Shown: positions 7,663 to 14,375 of the stretch, one piece after another
Numbering within the stretch: position 1 is the stretch's first letter
How the letters are laid out: each line of letters begins with the position of its first letter
Assembly (NCBI GenBank): GCA_903831485.1
Contig: CAIKXW010000035.1
Coordinates: 1-18,432 of the forward strand
Origin: an uncultured Alphaproteobacteria bacterium
GTDB taxonomy: Bacteria > Pseudomonadota > Alphaproteobacteria > Caulobacterales > Hyphomonadaceae
Length of the DNA stretch: 18,432 nucleotides
Reading direction: 5' to 3'
Notes under the pieces: model-generated
Database searches by the model: none
Seen by the model: only the letters and a program-made list of their open reading frames with translations
Told to the model about the DNA's origin: nothing
Position numbers and translations under genes: made by a program

Positions 7663-8826
7663 ATGTCTGTCCTCGATGTCGAACGTCCTGATTTCCTGGC
7701 GGAGGAGGACATCCGCATGTTCGAGGATTCAGTGACGAAATTCTTCGAACAGCACGCCCCTGTCGAGCGCGTGGACAAGTGGCGCAAGGAGAAGGTGGTC
7801 GAGCGGGCGATGTGGACCGAGGCGGCCGAGGCCGGCCTGCTGGGCCTGTCGACGCCTGAAGAATATGGCGGCATGGGCGGGGACTATCGCCATGAGGTTA
7901 TCCTCATGGAGCAAATGGGCCTTCAGGGCGTCGATGGCTTTGGCGCCTCGCTGCACAATGCGATCGTGATGCCGTACATCGTGCACTACGGCACTGAAGA
8001 GCAGAAGAAGCGCTGGCTGCCGCGCATGGCGTCGGGCGAGCTGATCTCGGCGATCGCGATGACGGAACCGGGCGCCGGATCGGACCTGCAGGGCATCAAG
8101 ACGACGGCGAAGAAGTCCGGCAACGGATACGTCATCAACGGCTCGAAGACGTTCATTACCAACGGCCAGATGGCGAACCTCATCTGCGTTGTGGCGAAGA
8201 CGGACCCGTCCAAGGGCGCCAAGGGGACGTCGCTGCTGTTTGTGGAGACGGACGAGGTCGAGGGCTTCGAGCGCGGGCGGAATCTCAACAAGCTGGGCCA
8301 GCCGGCGCAGGATACCTCGGAGCTGTTCTTCAACGAGGTGAAGATACCGGCCGAGAACCTGCTCGGCACGGAAGAGGGGCAGGGCTTCATCCAGCTGATG
8401 AGCCAGCTGCCGCAGGAGCGACTCAATATCGCGGTGCAGGCGATCGCGACCATCGAACGTGCGCTGGAGCTGACGATTGCCTACGTCAAGGATCGCGGCG
8501 CATTCGGCAAGAAGGTGATCGACTTCCAGAACACGCAGTTCACGCTGGCCGAGTGCAAGACCGAGGCGACGGTGGCGCGCGTGTTCGTCAACCACTGCAT
8601 CGGGCAGCATCTGCAGGGCAAGCTCGATGCGGCGACGGCGTCGATGGCGAAATACTGGACGACGGATCTCGAGGGCAAGATCGTGGACCGCTGCCTGCAG
8701 CTGTTCGGCGGCTATGGCTTCATGGACGAGTATCCCATCAGCCGCATGTATCGCGACAGCCGCATCCAGCGGATCTATGGCGGCACGAACGAGATCATGA
8801 AGATCCTGATCGCGCGGACGTTGTAA
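7663..8826 (+). CDS. Acyl-CoA dehydrogenase, long-chain/isovaleryl type
   Basis: A 387-residue FAD enzyme that oxidises acyl-CoA to 2-enoyl-CoA and passes electrons to electron-transfer flavoprotein. The blocks AMTEPGAGSDL (132-142), NGSKTFITNG (159-168), RGAFGKKVIDFQ (278-289) and QLFGGYGFMDEYP (346-358) are all present. At the MCAD Glu376 position it has glycine (IYGGTNEIMK, 371-380). The catalytic base is instead probably Glu252 in LPQERLNIA, as in long-chain and isovaleryl-CoA dehydrogenases. An in-frame TTG at 7648 is possible, but GGAG at 7653-7656 sits 6 nt before ATG 7663, so that start is chosen. It lies 137 bp after the ligase and 5 bp before the next gene. This is a different subfamily from the dehydrogenase at 729. 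Confidence 0.93.
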   Translation: MSVLDVERPDFLAEEDIRMFEDSVTKFFEQHAPVERVDKWRKEKVVERAMWTEAAEAGLLGLSTPEEYGGMGGDYRHEVILMEQMGLQGVDGFGASLHNAIVMPYIVHYGTEEQKKRWLPRMASGELISAIAMTEPGAGSDLQGIKTTAKKSGNGYVINGSKTFITNGQMANLICVVAKTDPSKGAKGTSLLFVETDEVEGFERGRNLNKLGQPAQDTSELFFNEVKIPAENLLGTEEGQGFIQLMSQLPQERLNIAVQAIATIERALELTIAYVKDRGAFGKKVIDFQNTQFTLAECKTEATVARVFVNHCIGQHLQGKLDAATASMAKYWTTDLEGKIVDRCLQLFGGYGFMDEYPISRMYRDSRIQRIYGGTNEIMKILIARTL

Positions 8827-8831
8827 GCCAG

Positions 8832-9623
8832 ATGGATCAGGCTGCAGACTTTCTCGCCGAGACCCAGGCGCTGGCGGGCCTGCTCGCGCCGCTGCCGGAT
8901 TCAGCGTTCGATGAGGCGACGCAGTTCAAGGGCTGGACCGTCGGCGATGTGATCCGCCACCTCCATTTCTGGAACCGCGCGTCGGGGCTGCAGCTGACGG
9001 ACGAGGCGGAGCTGGTGCGGCTGCTCGGCGCGATTGCGGGCGCGGGAGGCATGCGCGCTGTCGAGCGAGCGACGGTTCCGGAATCGGGGCAGGCGCTGCG
9101 TGCGGCGTGGCTGAAGACGGCGGGCGAGATCGCCGACATCTATGCGACGGCTGATCCCAAGGCGCGGTTGAAATGGGCGGGGCCGGACATGAGCGCGCGC
9201 TCGTCGATCACGGCGCGACTGATGGAGACATGGGCGCACGGGCAGGAGGTGTATGATCATCTCGGCGTCGAGCGTGCTGACCATGACCGGATAAAGAACA
9301 TCGCGCATCTCGGCGTGTCGACATTTGGCTGGACCTATCAGGTACGGCGGATGGAGCTGCCGCCCGCCGCGCCCTTCGTGCGGCTGACGGCGCCATCGGG
9401 CGCGGTCTGGACATGGGGCGAAGCGAGCGCGGCCAATTCGGTCGCCGGCTCCGCCACGGAATTCTGCCAGGTGGTGACGCAGGTGCGCAACGTGGCGGAC
9501 ACCAAGCTGGTCGTGCGCGGTCCGGTCGCGACGCAGTGGATGGGCATGGCGCAGTGCTTTGCCGGCGCGGCGGAGCCGCCGCCGGCGCCCGGCTCGCGGT
9601 TTCGGAAGGCGAGAGCGGCCTGA
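8832..9623 (+). CDS. TIGR03084-like protein (DinB / maleylpyruvate isomerase fold metal protein)
   Basis: A 263-residue protein resembling the TIGR03084 family, whose N-terminal half has the DinB-like four-helix metal-binding fold shared with mycothiol-dependent maleylpyruvate isomerase. Likely ligands are His45 (in VIRHLHFWN; His43 is the alternative) and Glu132/His136 in METWAHGQEVYDHLG, keeping the Glu-x3-His spacing of that isomerase. The C-terminal half (from about 180) is an uncharacterised domain ending in the proline-rich EPPPAPGSRF. The frame is open further upstream inside the dehydrogenase gene, but ATG 8832, 5 nt after that gene's TAA, is the sensible start, probably translated by coupling since no Shine-Dalgarno is seen. 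Function is unknown; the family often sits among acyl-CoA genes. Confidence 0.8.
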   Translation: MDQAADFLAETQALAGLLAPLPDSAFDEATQFKGWTVGDVIRHLHFWNRASGLQLTDEAELVRLLGAIAGAGGMRAVERATVPESGQALRAAWLKTAGEIADIYATADPKARLKWAGPDMSARSSITARLMETWAHGQEVYDHLGVERADHDRIKNIAHLGVSTFGWTYQVRRMELPPAAPFVRLTAPSGAVWTWGEASAANSVAGSATEFCQVVTQVRNVADTKLVVRGPVATQWMGMAQCFAGAAEPPPAPGSRFRKARAA

Positions 9624-9679
9624 CGACGCCTTTTCTTCTGTGAGAGCGTCGCTACCGTCGTGCTTGCAGGGAGTTGCGC

Positions 9680-10471
9680 ATGAGCGACCTCATCATCACC
9701 GAGCGTATCGGCCACGTGACGCGGTTGACCTTGAACAGTCCAGCCAGCCTGAATGCGCTGTCCGACGCCATGCTCGCGGCGCTCACATCGGCCCTCGGCG
9801 CACTTGCGGATGATCGGGCGACGAGGGTCATCATCCTTCGCGGCACAGGCAAGGCGTTCTGTGCCGGGCATGATCTCAAGGAGATGCAGGCCGCGCGTCA
9901 GACGCTGGACAAGGGCGCCGCGTACTTCCTGGATCTGTTCACCCGCTGTGGCGCGATGATGCAGATGATCCCGGCCTTGCCCCAGCCGGTGATTGCCGAG
10001 GTGCATGGCATTGCGACTGCTGCTGGATGCCAGCTGGTTGCAAGCTGCGACATGGCGGTGGCGGCGGAAGGGACGCGGTTCGGCGTCAACGGTGTCAATA
10101 TCGGGCTGTTCTGCTCGACGCCGATGGTGGCCCTGTCGCGCAATGTGCCGCGCAAGGCCGCATTCGAAATGCTCACCACGGGGGAGTTCATCGACGCAGC
10201 CCGAGCGCGGGAGCTGGGGCTGGTGAACCGCGTGGTTCCGGCGGCGGAACTTTTCGGGGCGACGCTGGCGCTTGCGCAGGTGGTGGCCGGCAAGCTCACG
10301 ACGGCGGTGAAGATCGGCAAGCGCGCGTTCTACGAGCAGGCGTCCATGAGCCTGGCGGACGCCTACGCTTACACAGCGCGTGTGATGGCGGAGAACATGA
10401 TGTTGGCCGACACGGCGGAAGGCATCCAGGCCTTCATCGACAAGCGTCACCCAGAGTGGCGAGAGCAATAG
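9680..10471 (+). CDS. Enoyl-CoA hydratase/isomerase family protein, ECHDC3-like
   Basis: A 263-residue crotonase-fold protein. The acyl-CoA binding and oxyanion segments are present: GTGKAFCAGHDLKEMQ (55-70) and VIAEVHGIATAAGCQLVASCD (104-124). The two glutamates that hydrate the double bond in classical enoyl-CoA hydratase (rat Glu144 and Glu164) are replaced by Gln118 (AAGCQLVA) and Gly138 (FGVNGVNIGL). The stretch GVNIGLFCSTPMVALSR and NVPRKAAFEMLTTGE is very like animal ECHDC3, whose function is unclear. Classical hydration is therefore doubtful; isomerase, thioesterase or another CoA role is possible. AGGGAG (9668-9673) is 6 nt before ATG 9680, so the TTG two codons upstream is not used. 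The metallophosphatase gene follows after 4 nt. Confidence 0.88.
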   Translation: MSDLIITERIGHVTRLTLNSPASLNALSDAMLAALTSALGALADDRATRVIILRGTGKAFCAGHDLKEMQAARQTLDKGAAYFLDLFTRCGAMMQMIPALPQPVIAEVHGIATAAGCQLVASCDMAVAAEGTRFGVNGVNIGLFCSTPMVALSRNVPRKAAFEMLTTGEFIDAARARELGLVNRVVPAAELFGATLALAQVVAGKLTTAVKIGKRAFYEQASMSLADAYAYTARVMAENMMLADTAEGIQAFIDKRHPEWREQ

Positions 10472-10475
10472 CGCA

Positions 10476-11258
10476 ATGGCTGCTCCGTCGTTTGACCGCC
10501 GCGACCTTCCGGGACCATTCGACATCATCGGCGATGTCCATGGCTGCTGCGACGAACTTGACGATCTGCTCGCGCTGCTCGGCTATCGCATCGATTGGCA
10601 GGGCGAGGGTGTGCGCGTTACCCCGCCTCCCGGACGCACGCTGGTGTTCGTCGGTGACCTTGTCGATCGCGGACCGCGCACGCCGGATGTGCTGCGCATC
10701 GCGATGAGCATGGCCGAGCAGGGGACGGCGCTGTGCGTCGAGGGCAATCACGACAACAAGCTGGTGCGGTGGCTGTCCGGGGCGAATGTGAAGCCGGCGC
10801 ACGGGCTGCAGGCGTCGATCGACCAGATGGCGGAGGAAGATCCGGCGTTTCGTGCGGCGGTGCGGAAATTCCTGGGGTCACTGCCGCCCTGGCTCTGGCT
10901 CGACGGCGGGGCGCTGGCCGTGGCGCATGCGGGTCTGAAACAGGAGATGATAGGAAAGTCCGGCGGCAAGGTGCGATCATTCGCGCTCTATGGCGACACG
11001 ACCGGCGAGACGGACGGTTTCGGCAATCCGGTGCGGCTGAACTGGGCGCTGGATTACCGCGGAGACGCTGCGGTGGTGTACGGCCATGTCGCGGGCCCCG
11101 ACGTGCAGGCGATCAACAACACCTGGTGCATCGATACGGGCTGCTGCTTTGGCGGTGCGCTGACCGCCCTGCGCTGGCCGGAGCGCGAGCTGGCCAGCGT
11201 TCCGGCGCGGAAGGTGTGGTTCGAGCCGACGCGGCCGCTGGCTGATCGAATTCGATAG
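10476..11258 (+). CDS. Metallophosphoesterase, PrpE / diadenosine tetraphosphatase-like
   Basis: A 260-residue calcineurin-type phosphoesterase with a two-metal centre. Motifs run in the usual order: GDVHGC (19-24, Asp20 and His22), GDLVDRGP (60-67), GNHDNK (90-95), VAHAG (149-153) and YGHVAG (202-207), with the family-typical ending CIDTGCCFGG (218-227). This is the arrangement of PrpE and related symmetrical Ap4A hydrolases and PP2A-like bacterial phosphatases. It starts 4 nt after the crotonase stop, with GAGAG just upstream overlapping that gene's end, so the two are probably co-translated. An Ap4A-cleaning role would fit, because acyl-CoA ligases make Ap4A as a side product; protein or sugar-phosphate dephosphorylation cannot be excluded. 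Confidence 0.88.
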   Translation: MAAPSFDRRDLPGPFDIIGDVHGCCDELDDLLALLGYRIDWQGEGVRVTPPPGRTLVFVGDLVDRGPRTPDVLRIAMSMAEQGTALCVEGNHDNKLVRWLSGANVKPAHGLQASIDQMAEEDPAFRAAVRKFLGSLPPWLWLDGGALAVAHAGLKQEMIGKSGGKVRSFALYGDTTGETDGFGNPVRLNWALDYRGDAAVVYGHVAGPDVQAINNTWCIDTGCCFGGALTALRWPERELASVPARKVWFEPTRPLADRIR

Positions 11259-11268
11259 TTGATCTGGC

Positions 11269-11300
11269 TTGACGGCGTCTGGTTCGCGGCTTCCTGATAG
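11269..11300 (+). promoter_or_regulatory. Weak candidate promoter for the flavin oxidoreductase gene
   Basis: TTGACG (11269-11274) is a good -35 match. The best -10-like hexamer, TGATAG (11295-11300), lies 20 nt away, which is longer than usual. It falls in the 67-bp gap before the gene at 11326, where a separate promoter would be expected. Confidence 0.2.
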
Positions 11301-11325
11301 GCAAAACATCAAGGGAAACGTCGCC

Positions 11326-12303
11326 ATGAAAACGCGCATCACGGAACTGTTCGGGATCGAGCATCCGATCATCCAGGGCGGCATGCATTATGTTGGCTTC
11401 GCCGAGATGGCGGCTGCTGTCTCGGAAGCGGGCGGACTGGGCATCATCACTGGCCTCACCCAGAAGACGCCGGAAGGCCTGCGGGCGGAAATCCGCCGCT
11501 GCCGCGAGATGACGAAGAAGCCGTTCGGCGTGAACCTCACCTTCCTGCCGTCGGTGACGCCGCCGGATTATCCGGGCTTCGTGCGCACCATCATCGAGGA
11601 AGGCATCAAGATCGTGGAGACCGCCGGCAACAACCCGGCGCAGGTGATGCCCTTCTTCAAGGAAGCGGGCGTCAAGGTGATCCACAAGTGCACGTCGGTG
11701 CGCCACTCGCTGAAGGCCGAGAAGATCGGCTGCGATGCTGTGAGCGTCGACGGTTTCGAGTGCGGCGGCCATCCGGGCGAGGACGACGTGCCGAACTTCA
11801 TCCTGCTGCCGCGCGCAGCGGAGGAACTCAAGATTCCGTTCGTCGCATCAGGCGGCATGGCCGATGGGCGCTCGCTCGTCGCCGCGATGGCGCTGGGCGC
11901 CGAAGGCATGAATATGGGCACGCGCTTCATGGCGACGAAGGACGCGCCGATACACCAGAACGTGAAGGACGCACTGGTGAAGGCGAGCGAGCTGGATACG
12001 CGCCTCGTCATGCGTCCGCTGCGCAACACGGAGCGCGTGCTGAATAATGCGGGCGTGACAAAGATCCTCGAGAAGGAGAAGCAGCTCGGCGCCGGCATCA
12101 AGTTCGAGGACATCATCGAGGAAGTCGCTGGCGTCTATCCGCGCATCATGAAGGAAGGCGACATGGACGCGGGCGCCTGGAGCTGCGGCATGGTCGCAGG
12201 CCTGATCCACGACATCCCGACGGTGAAAGAACTGATCGACCGCATCATGCGCGAGGCGGAGGAGATCATCACGAAGCGGCTCATGGGTGCGGTTCGCGGC
12301 TGA
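11326..12303 (+). CDS. FMN-dependent nitronate monooxygenase family protein, possibly NADH:quinone reductase
   Basis: A 325-residue TIM-barrel flavoprotein. It begins with HPIIQGGM (13-20), carries GVNLTFLP (68-75), VIHKCTSVRH (118-127), GFECGGHPGEDD with His149, and the FMN phosphate region ASGGMADGRS plus MNMGTRF. Databases would call it nitronate monooxygenase, which oxidises alkyl nitronates. However, the sequence closely resembles, from memory, P. aeruginosa PA1024, which was re-characterised as an NADH:quinone reductase. Start: AAGGGAA (11311-11317) lies 8 nt before ATG 11326; the longer frame from 11269 begins in non-conserved sequence. It is convergent with the SGNH hydrolase gene. 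Family is certain, reaction is not. Confidence 0.9.
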   Translation: MKTRITELFGIEHPIIQGGMHYVGFAEMAAAVSEAGGLGIITGLTQKTPEGLRAEIRRCREMTKKPFGVNLTFLPSVTPPDYPGFVRTIIEEGIKIVETAGNNPAQVMPFFKEAGVKVIHKCTSVRHSLKAEKIGCDAVSVDGFECGGHPGEDDVPNFILLPRAAEELKIPFVASGGMADGRSLVAAMALGAEGMNMGTRFMATKDAPIHQNVKDALVKASELDTRLVMRPLRNTERVLNNAGVTKILEKEKQLGAGIKFEDIIEEVAGVYPRIMKEGDMDAGAWSCGMVAGLIHDIPTVKELIDRIMREAEEIITKRLMGAVRG

Positions 12304-12320
12304 TCTGCATCTGAAGTAAC

Positions 12321-12337
12321 GCGCGCCTACAGCGCGC
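12321..12337. terminator. Small hairpin between convergent genes
   Basis: GCGCGC (12321-12326) and GCGCGC (12332-12337) form a perfect 6-bp stem around CTACA, which includes the SGNH stop codon. A second perfect stem, CGGCGGCGC (12341-12349) with GCGCCGCCG (12356-12364), lies just inside that gene. Neither has a T tract, so termination is only suggested. Confidence 0.25.
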
Positions 12338-13061
12338 TCGCGGCGGCGCCTTGCAGCGCCGCCGCAATGCTTTCTGGGAGACGCGCTTGTGTGCCGTCGC
12401 TGAAGGTCAGCGTGGCGGGCAGGCCTTCAGGCGATCTGCTGGAGAGAACGCCGTACATTACCAGCGCTGCGAGATATGAGCCGTAGGCGTTAGGGTGGAT
12501 GCCGTCGGGCGAATAGAGAGGGATGTCAGCCGGCGTAGCGCGCCATGCGGCGCCGACGGGGAAGAACAGCCCACCGATGTCGTCTGCAGCGAGGCGGTAG
12601 GATTCAATCACGTCGTCGAAGTCTTCCGGTCGCGACTGCTGTGGCCAGACGCAGTAGAGCGCGGGGCGCGCGCTGGCGGCGGCGATGAACTTGGCGAAGC
12701 GCTTCACGCTGCTGCGGAGGTCGCGGCGGCTTTCAGGTCGTGACGACGGGCCCTGCTGCATCACCACTGTTGTCCAGCCGCCGCGTGCGATGGCTTTCTC
12801 CGCTTTGCGCTGTGGCGAGTACCAGTGATCGAACAGACTGACGCCCGGCATCGCGACCATTTCCGTGCTGGCCTGAGCGCCCGCCCCCGCGAAGACGGCC
12901 TCGACAATCCTTGGCAGGTTGTTGGTGTAGGTGAGGCTGTTGCCGATGAAGAGGAGGCGCTGCGCGGTCGCATCCTGCGCGAACGCCGGCGTGGCAGCGG
13001 TCGCGAGCGCGCCGAGGGTCAGGGCGCGGCGCGTGAGGGCGAATGGATGCATGTGCGTCAT
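12327..13061 (-). CDS. Exported SGNH/GDSL-type hydrolase
   Basis: A 244-residue SGNH-fold hydrolase, probably an esterase or acetyl-ester deacylase. The N-terminus has a signal peptide with a twin arginine (LTRRALTLGALATAATPAFAQ, cut after about residue 29), so periplasmic export, perhaps by Tat, is expected. Block I is LLFIGNSLTYTNNLP with nucleophile Ser42, and block V is SPDGIHPN with Asp186 and His189. GNSLT in place of GDSL is usual in one branch of the family. The start at 13061 is set by an AGGAAGGA sequence 6 nt upstream; the frame stays open further 5' but that sequence has no signal peptide at its head. It is the downstream gene of a - strand pair with the cytochrome, separated by a strong hairpin, so it may have its own promoter. 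Confidence 0.85.
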   Translation of the reverse strand: MTHMHPFALTRRALTLGALATAATPAFAQDATAQRLLFIGNSLTYTNNLPRIVEAVFAGAGAQASTEMVAMPGVSLFDHWYSPQRKAEKAIARGGWTTVVMQQGPSSRPESRRDLRSSVKRFAKFIAAASARPALYCVWPQQSRPEDFDDVIESYRLAADDIGGLFFPVGAAWRATPADIPLYSPDGIHPNAYGSYLAALVMYGVLSSRSPEGLPATLTFSDGTQARLPESIAAALQGAAASAL

Positions 13062-13123
13062 GCAAGGTCCTTCCTGCTGCGACAATGGCGAGGCGGCGCG
13101 GGGTGAGCAACGCACAAAGAAGA

Positions 13124-13151
13124 AGGGCGGCGAACCGAAGCTCGCCGCCCT
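13124..13151. terminator. Strong hairpin terminator between cytochrome c and SGNH hydrolase genes
   Basis: AGGGCGGCGA (13124-13133) and TCGCCGCCCT (13142-13151) form a perfect 10-bp stem with an 8-nt loop. On the - strand, the direction of the cytochrome gene, it is followed by TCTTCTTTG; on the + strand by CTGTTTTT. It can act in both directions, most likely ending the cytochrome transcript. Confidence 0.7.
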
Positions 13152-13177
13152 CTGTTTTTCCCGGCGCGGAGCAAAGC

Positions 13178-13501
13178 CTACTCGGCTTTCACTTCCGGCA
13201 GGTCGCCGGAGGCCGGCATGGATTTCTTGGTGAGGAACACGGCGACATTGCGCTTGTCTTGTTCGGTGAGGCCGCCGACCACGCCGGCCATCATCGGCAC
13301 GGGAGTGGTGAGGGCCTGGACGATCTTGTCGTTTTCGAAGGTCGCGAGCTTGTCCATCTTCGGAGCGTTCATCATGCCCGGCTCGTGGCACATCTTGCAC
13401 TTGGCCTCGTAGAGGGCGGCGCCTTCGGCCGGGCCGGGCTCGGCGAACGCAGGCGCGGCGAGGACCGCGAAACCGAGAACAGCAGCAGCAGCGAATTTCA
13501 T
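13178..13501 (-). CDS. Small periplasmic cytochrome c
   Basis: A 107-residue class I cytochrome c. A cleavable signal peptide (MKFAAAAVLGFAVLAAPAFA, cut near residue 20) sends it to the periplasm. The single haem site is CKMCH (35-39), with Cys35 and Cys38 for attachment and His39 as proximal ligand. The distal Met is likely Met70 or Met71 in PVPMMAGVVGGLT, followed by the usual C-terminal helix LTEQDKRNVAVFLTKK. It would shuttle electrons in respiration or serve a periplasmic dehydrogenase. GGAGGG lies 5 nt before the ATG. It is divergent from rnpB and followed by a strong hairpin, so it is probably transcribed alone. Partner enzymes cannot be told from the neighbours. Confidence 0.92.
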   Translation of the reverse strand: MKFAAAAVLGFAVLAAPAFAEPGPAEGAALYEAKCKMCHEPGMMNAPKMDKLATFENDKIVQALTTPVPMMAGVVGGLTEQDKRNVAVFLTKKSMPASGDLPEVKAE

Positions 13502-13637
13502 GAAAGCCCTCCAGATGACGTAGCGCCCGCTTTTAGTGGTCCCGACCTGAACAGGCCATGACCAAGAGCAGTTTTTGCTGACATGCGGCGTTTTGGCTGC
13601 ACGGACAGGCGGAATCGCCCTTTTTGCGGCCGGATGA

Positions 13638-13643
13638 TACAAT
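13638..13643 (+). promoter_or_regulatory. Candidate -10 box for rnpB
   Basis: TACAAT lies 8 nt before the first base of the P1 helix (13652), where the RNase P RNA is expected to start. No clear -35 hexamer is seen at the normal distance, so this is a position-based guess. Confidence 0.35.
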
Positions 13644-13649
13644 GGATGT

Positions 13650-14066
13650 TCGATCGGGCGGCCGGGCGACCGCTGGCATGCCATTCCTGCAAGGGAAGGG
13701 TGGGCTGGAGGAAAGTCCGGGCTCCACGAAGGCAAGGCGGCGGATAACGTCCGCCCGGAGCGGCGCCCTCAAGGCGCCGGGCCGAGGGATAGCGCCACAG
13801 AAAGCAAACCGCCTTGGGACTCGTCCCAAGGTAAGGGTGAAAGGGTGGGGTAAGAGCCCACCGCGTCCCTGGCGACAGGGATGGCAAGGCAAGCCCCGCC
13901 TGGAGCAAGACCGAATAGGGACGGGCGCTGGGAAACCAGCAGGCGCGCTTTCGCGCTCCGTCCGGGTTGGTCGCGCGAGGCGGTCCGCAAGGGCCGTCCC
14001 AGAGGAATGGTCGCCCAAGGGCCGCAAGGCTCTGGACAGAACCCGGCTTACAGGCCGTCCGATCGA
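13650..14066 (+). ncRNA. rnpB: RNase P RNA, bacterial class A
   Basis: This is the catalytic RNA that trims 5' leaders from tRNA precursors. The universally conserved core is plain: GGAGGAAAGTCCGGGCTCC (13708-13726) forms one strand of P4 and its surroundings, and CAGAACCCGGCTTACAGG (14036-14053) the other. GATAGCGCCACAGAAA, a GGTAAGAG loop at 13849-13856 (the L15 site that pairs with the tRNA CCA end), GACCGAATAGG and GGAATGGTCGCC are also present. P1 closes the molecule: GATCGGGCGG (13652-13661) pairs with CCGTCCGATC (14055-14064) with one G-U. A perfect hairpin, CTTGGGAC/GTCCCAAG, occupies 13813-13830 as P12. Ends are accurate to a few bases. A position just upstream of mraZ is usual in alphaproteobacteria. 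Any protein frame here is spurious. Confidence 0.97.
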
Positions 14067-14081
14067 GATTTACCCATTTGC

Positions 14082-14178
14082 TGTGGACAGCTTTGCGGCG
14101 GCCCGTGAGTCCGCCAAGCACCTGACTCTAAGGGAGTTAGGGCGAGGCTATTCACAGGTCGTAAACCACTTATCCACA
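14082..14178. promoter_or_regulatory. DnaA-box cluster between rnpB and mraZ
   Basis: TTATCCACA at 14170-14178 is a perfect DnaA box. CTATTCACA at 14148-14156 differs from TTATNCACA in one base. TGTGGACAG at 14082-14090 is a reverse-strand box with two mismatches. They fall within 100 bp upstream of the division operon. Two GANTC sites, GAGTC (14107-14111) and GACTC (14124-14128), lie between them. Confidence 0.5.
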
Positions 14179-14238
14179 ACCCGGACGATATAGCTCACCG
14201 ATCTACCGGATTTGTTCCGTTCGCTGACGTCTCAAAGG

Positions 14239-14265
14239 TTAACAGCGGGCTAACGTCCCGTTGTT
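14239..14265 (+). promoter_or_regulatory. CtrA-like site and overlapping hairpin upstream of mraZ
   Basis: TTAA-CAGCGGG-CTAA (14239-14253) matches the CtrA consensus TTAA-N7-TTAA with one mismatch. The same bases form a hairpin, AACAGCGGG (14241-14249) with CCCGTTGTT (14257-14265, one G-U), so a transcription terminator or leader structure is an alternative reading. The interval 14067-14375 holds this, the DnaA boxes and the leader hairpin below, and no gene. Confidence 0.4.
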
Positions 14266-14297
14266 TCCCATATGGCCCCATGGTATCCCGTGCACCT

Positions 14298-14332
14298 CCA
14301 CGGAAGGGGCTCCGTGGCGGGACAGACTGGGG
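14298..14332 (+). promoter_or_regulatory. mraZ leader hairpin and possible MraZ operator
   Basis: CCACGGA (14298-14304) and TCCGTGG (14311-14317) form a perfect 7-bp stem with loop AGGGGC. Directly after it, CGGG (14318) and TGGG (14328) recur with the 10-base period typical of MraZ binding repeats (TGGG plus spacer). Only two good repeats are seen, so autoregulation is suggested rather than shown. Confidence 0.3.
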
Positions 14333-14375
14333 CGCAATCCCATCCGGGAAGGGCGCAAAGCGGGCATTCGGGAGC

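Noticed and set aside
8553..8831. Upstream extension of the TIGR03084-like gene
   Set aside because: It overlaps the dehydrogenase gene in another frame with non-conserved residues; ATG 8832 matches the gene end-to-start spacing.
13062..13400. N-terminal extension of the SGNH hydrolase to 13400
   Set aside because: The extension is antisense-like sequence overlapping the cytochrome gene and the hairpin; the signal peptide and Shine-Dalgarno fix the start at 13061.
13496..13505. TTTCATGAAA palindrome over the cytochrome c start codon as an operator
   Set aside because: Ten-base palindromes over an ATG arise easily by chance, and nothing else supports regulation there.
13610..13626. GGCG-GAAT-CGCC hairpin followed by TTTTT as a terminator
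   Set aside because: Only four base pairs, and no plus-strand gene ends upstream of it.
14082..14178. Replication origin because of the DnaA boxes
   Set aside because: Only three boxes, no AT-rich unwinding region and none of the usual origin neighbours (dnaA, hemE, parAB); a regulatory role is more likely.
13624..14193. Open frames on both strands through 13498-14193
   Set aside because: They overlie the RNase P RNA, whose conserved core and closing helix explain the sequence.
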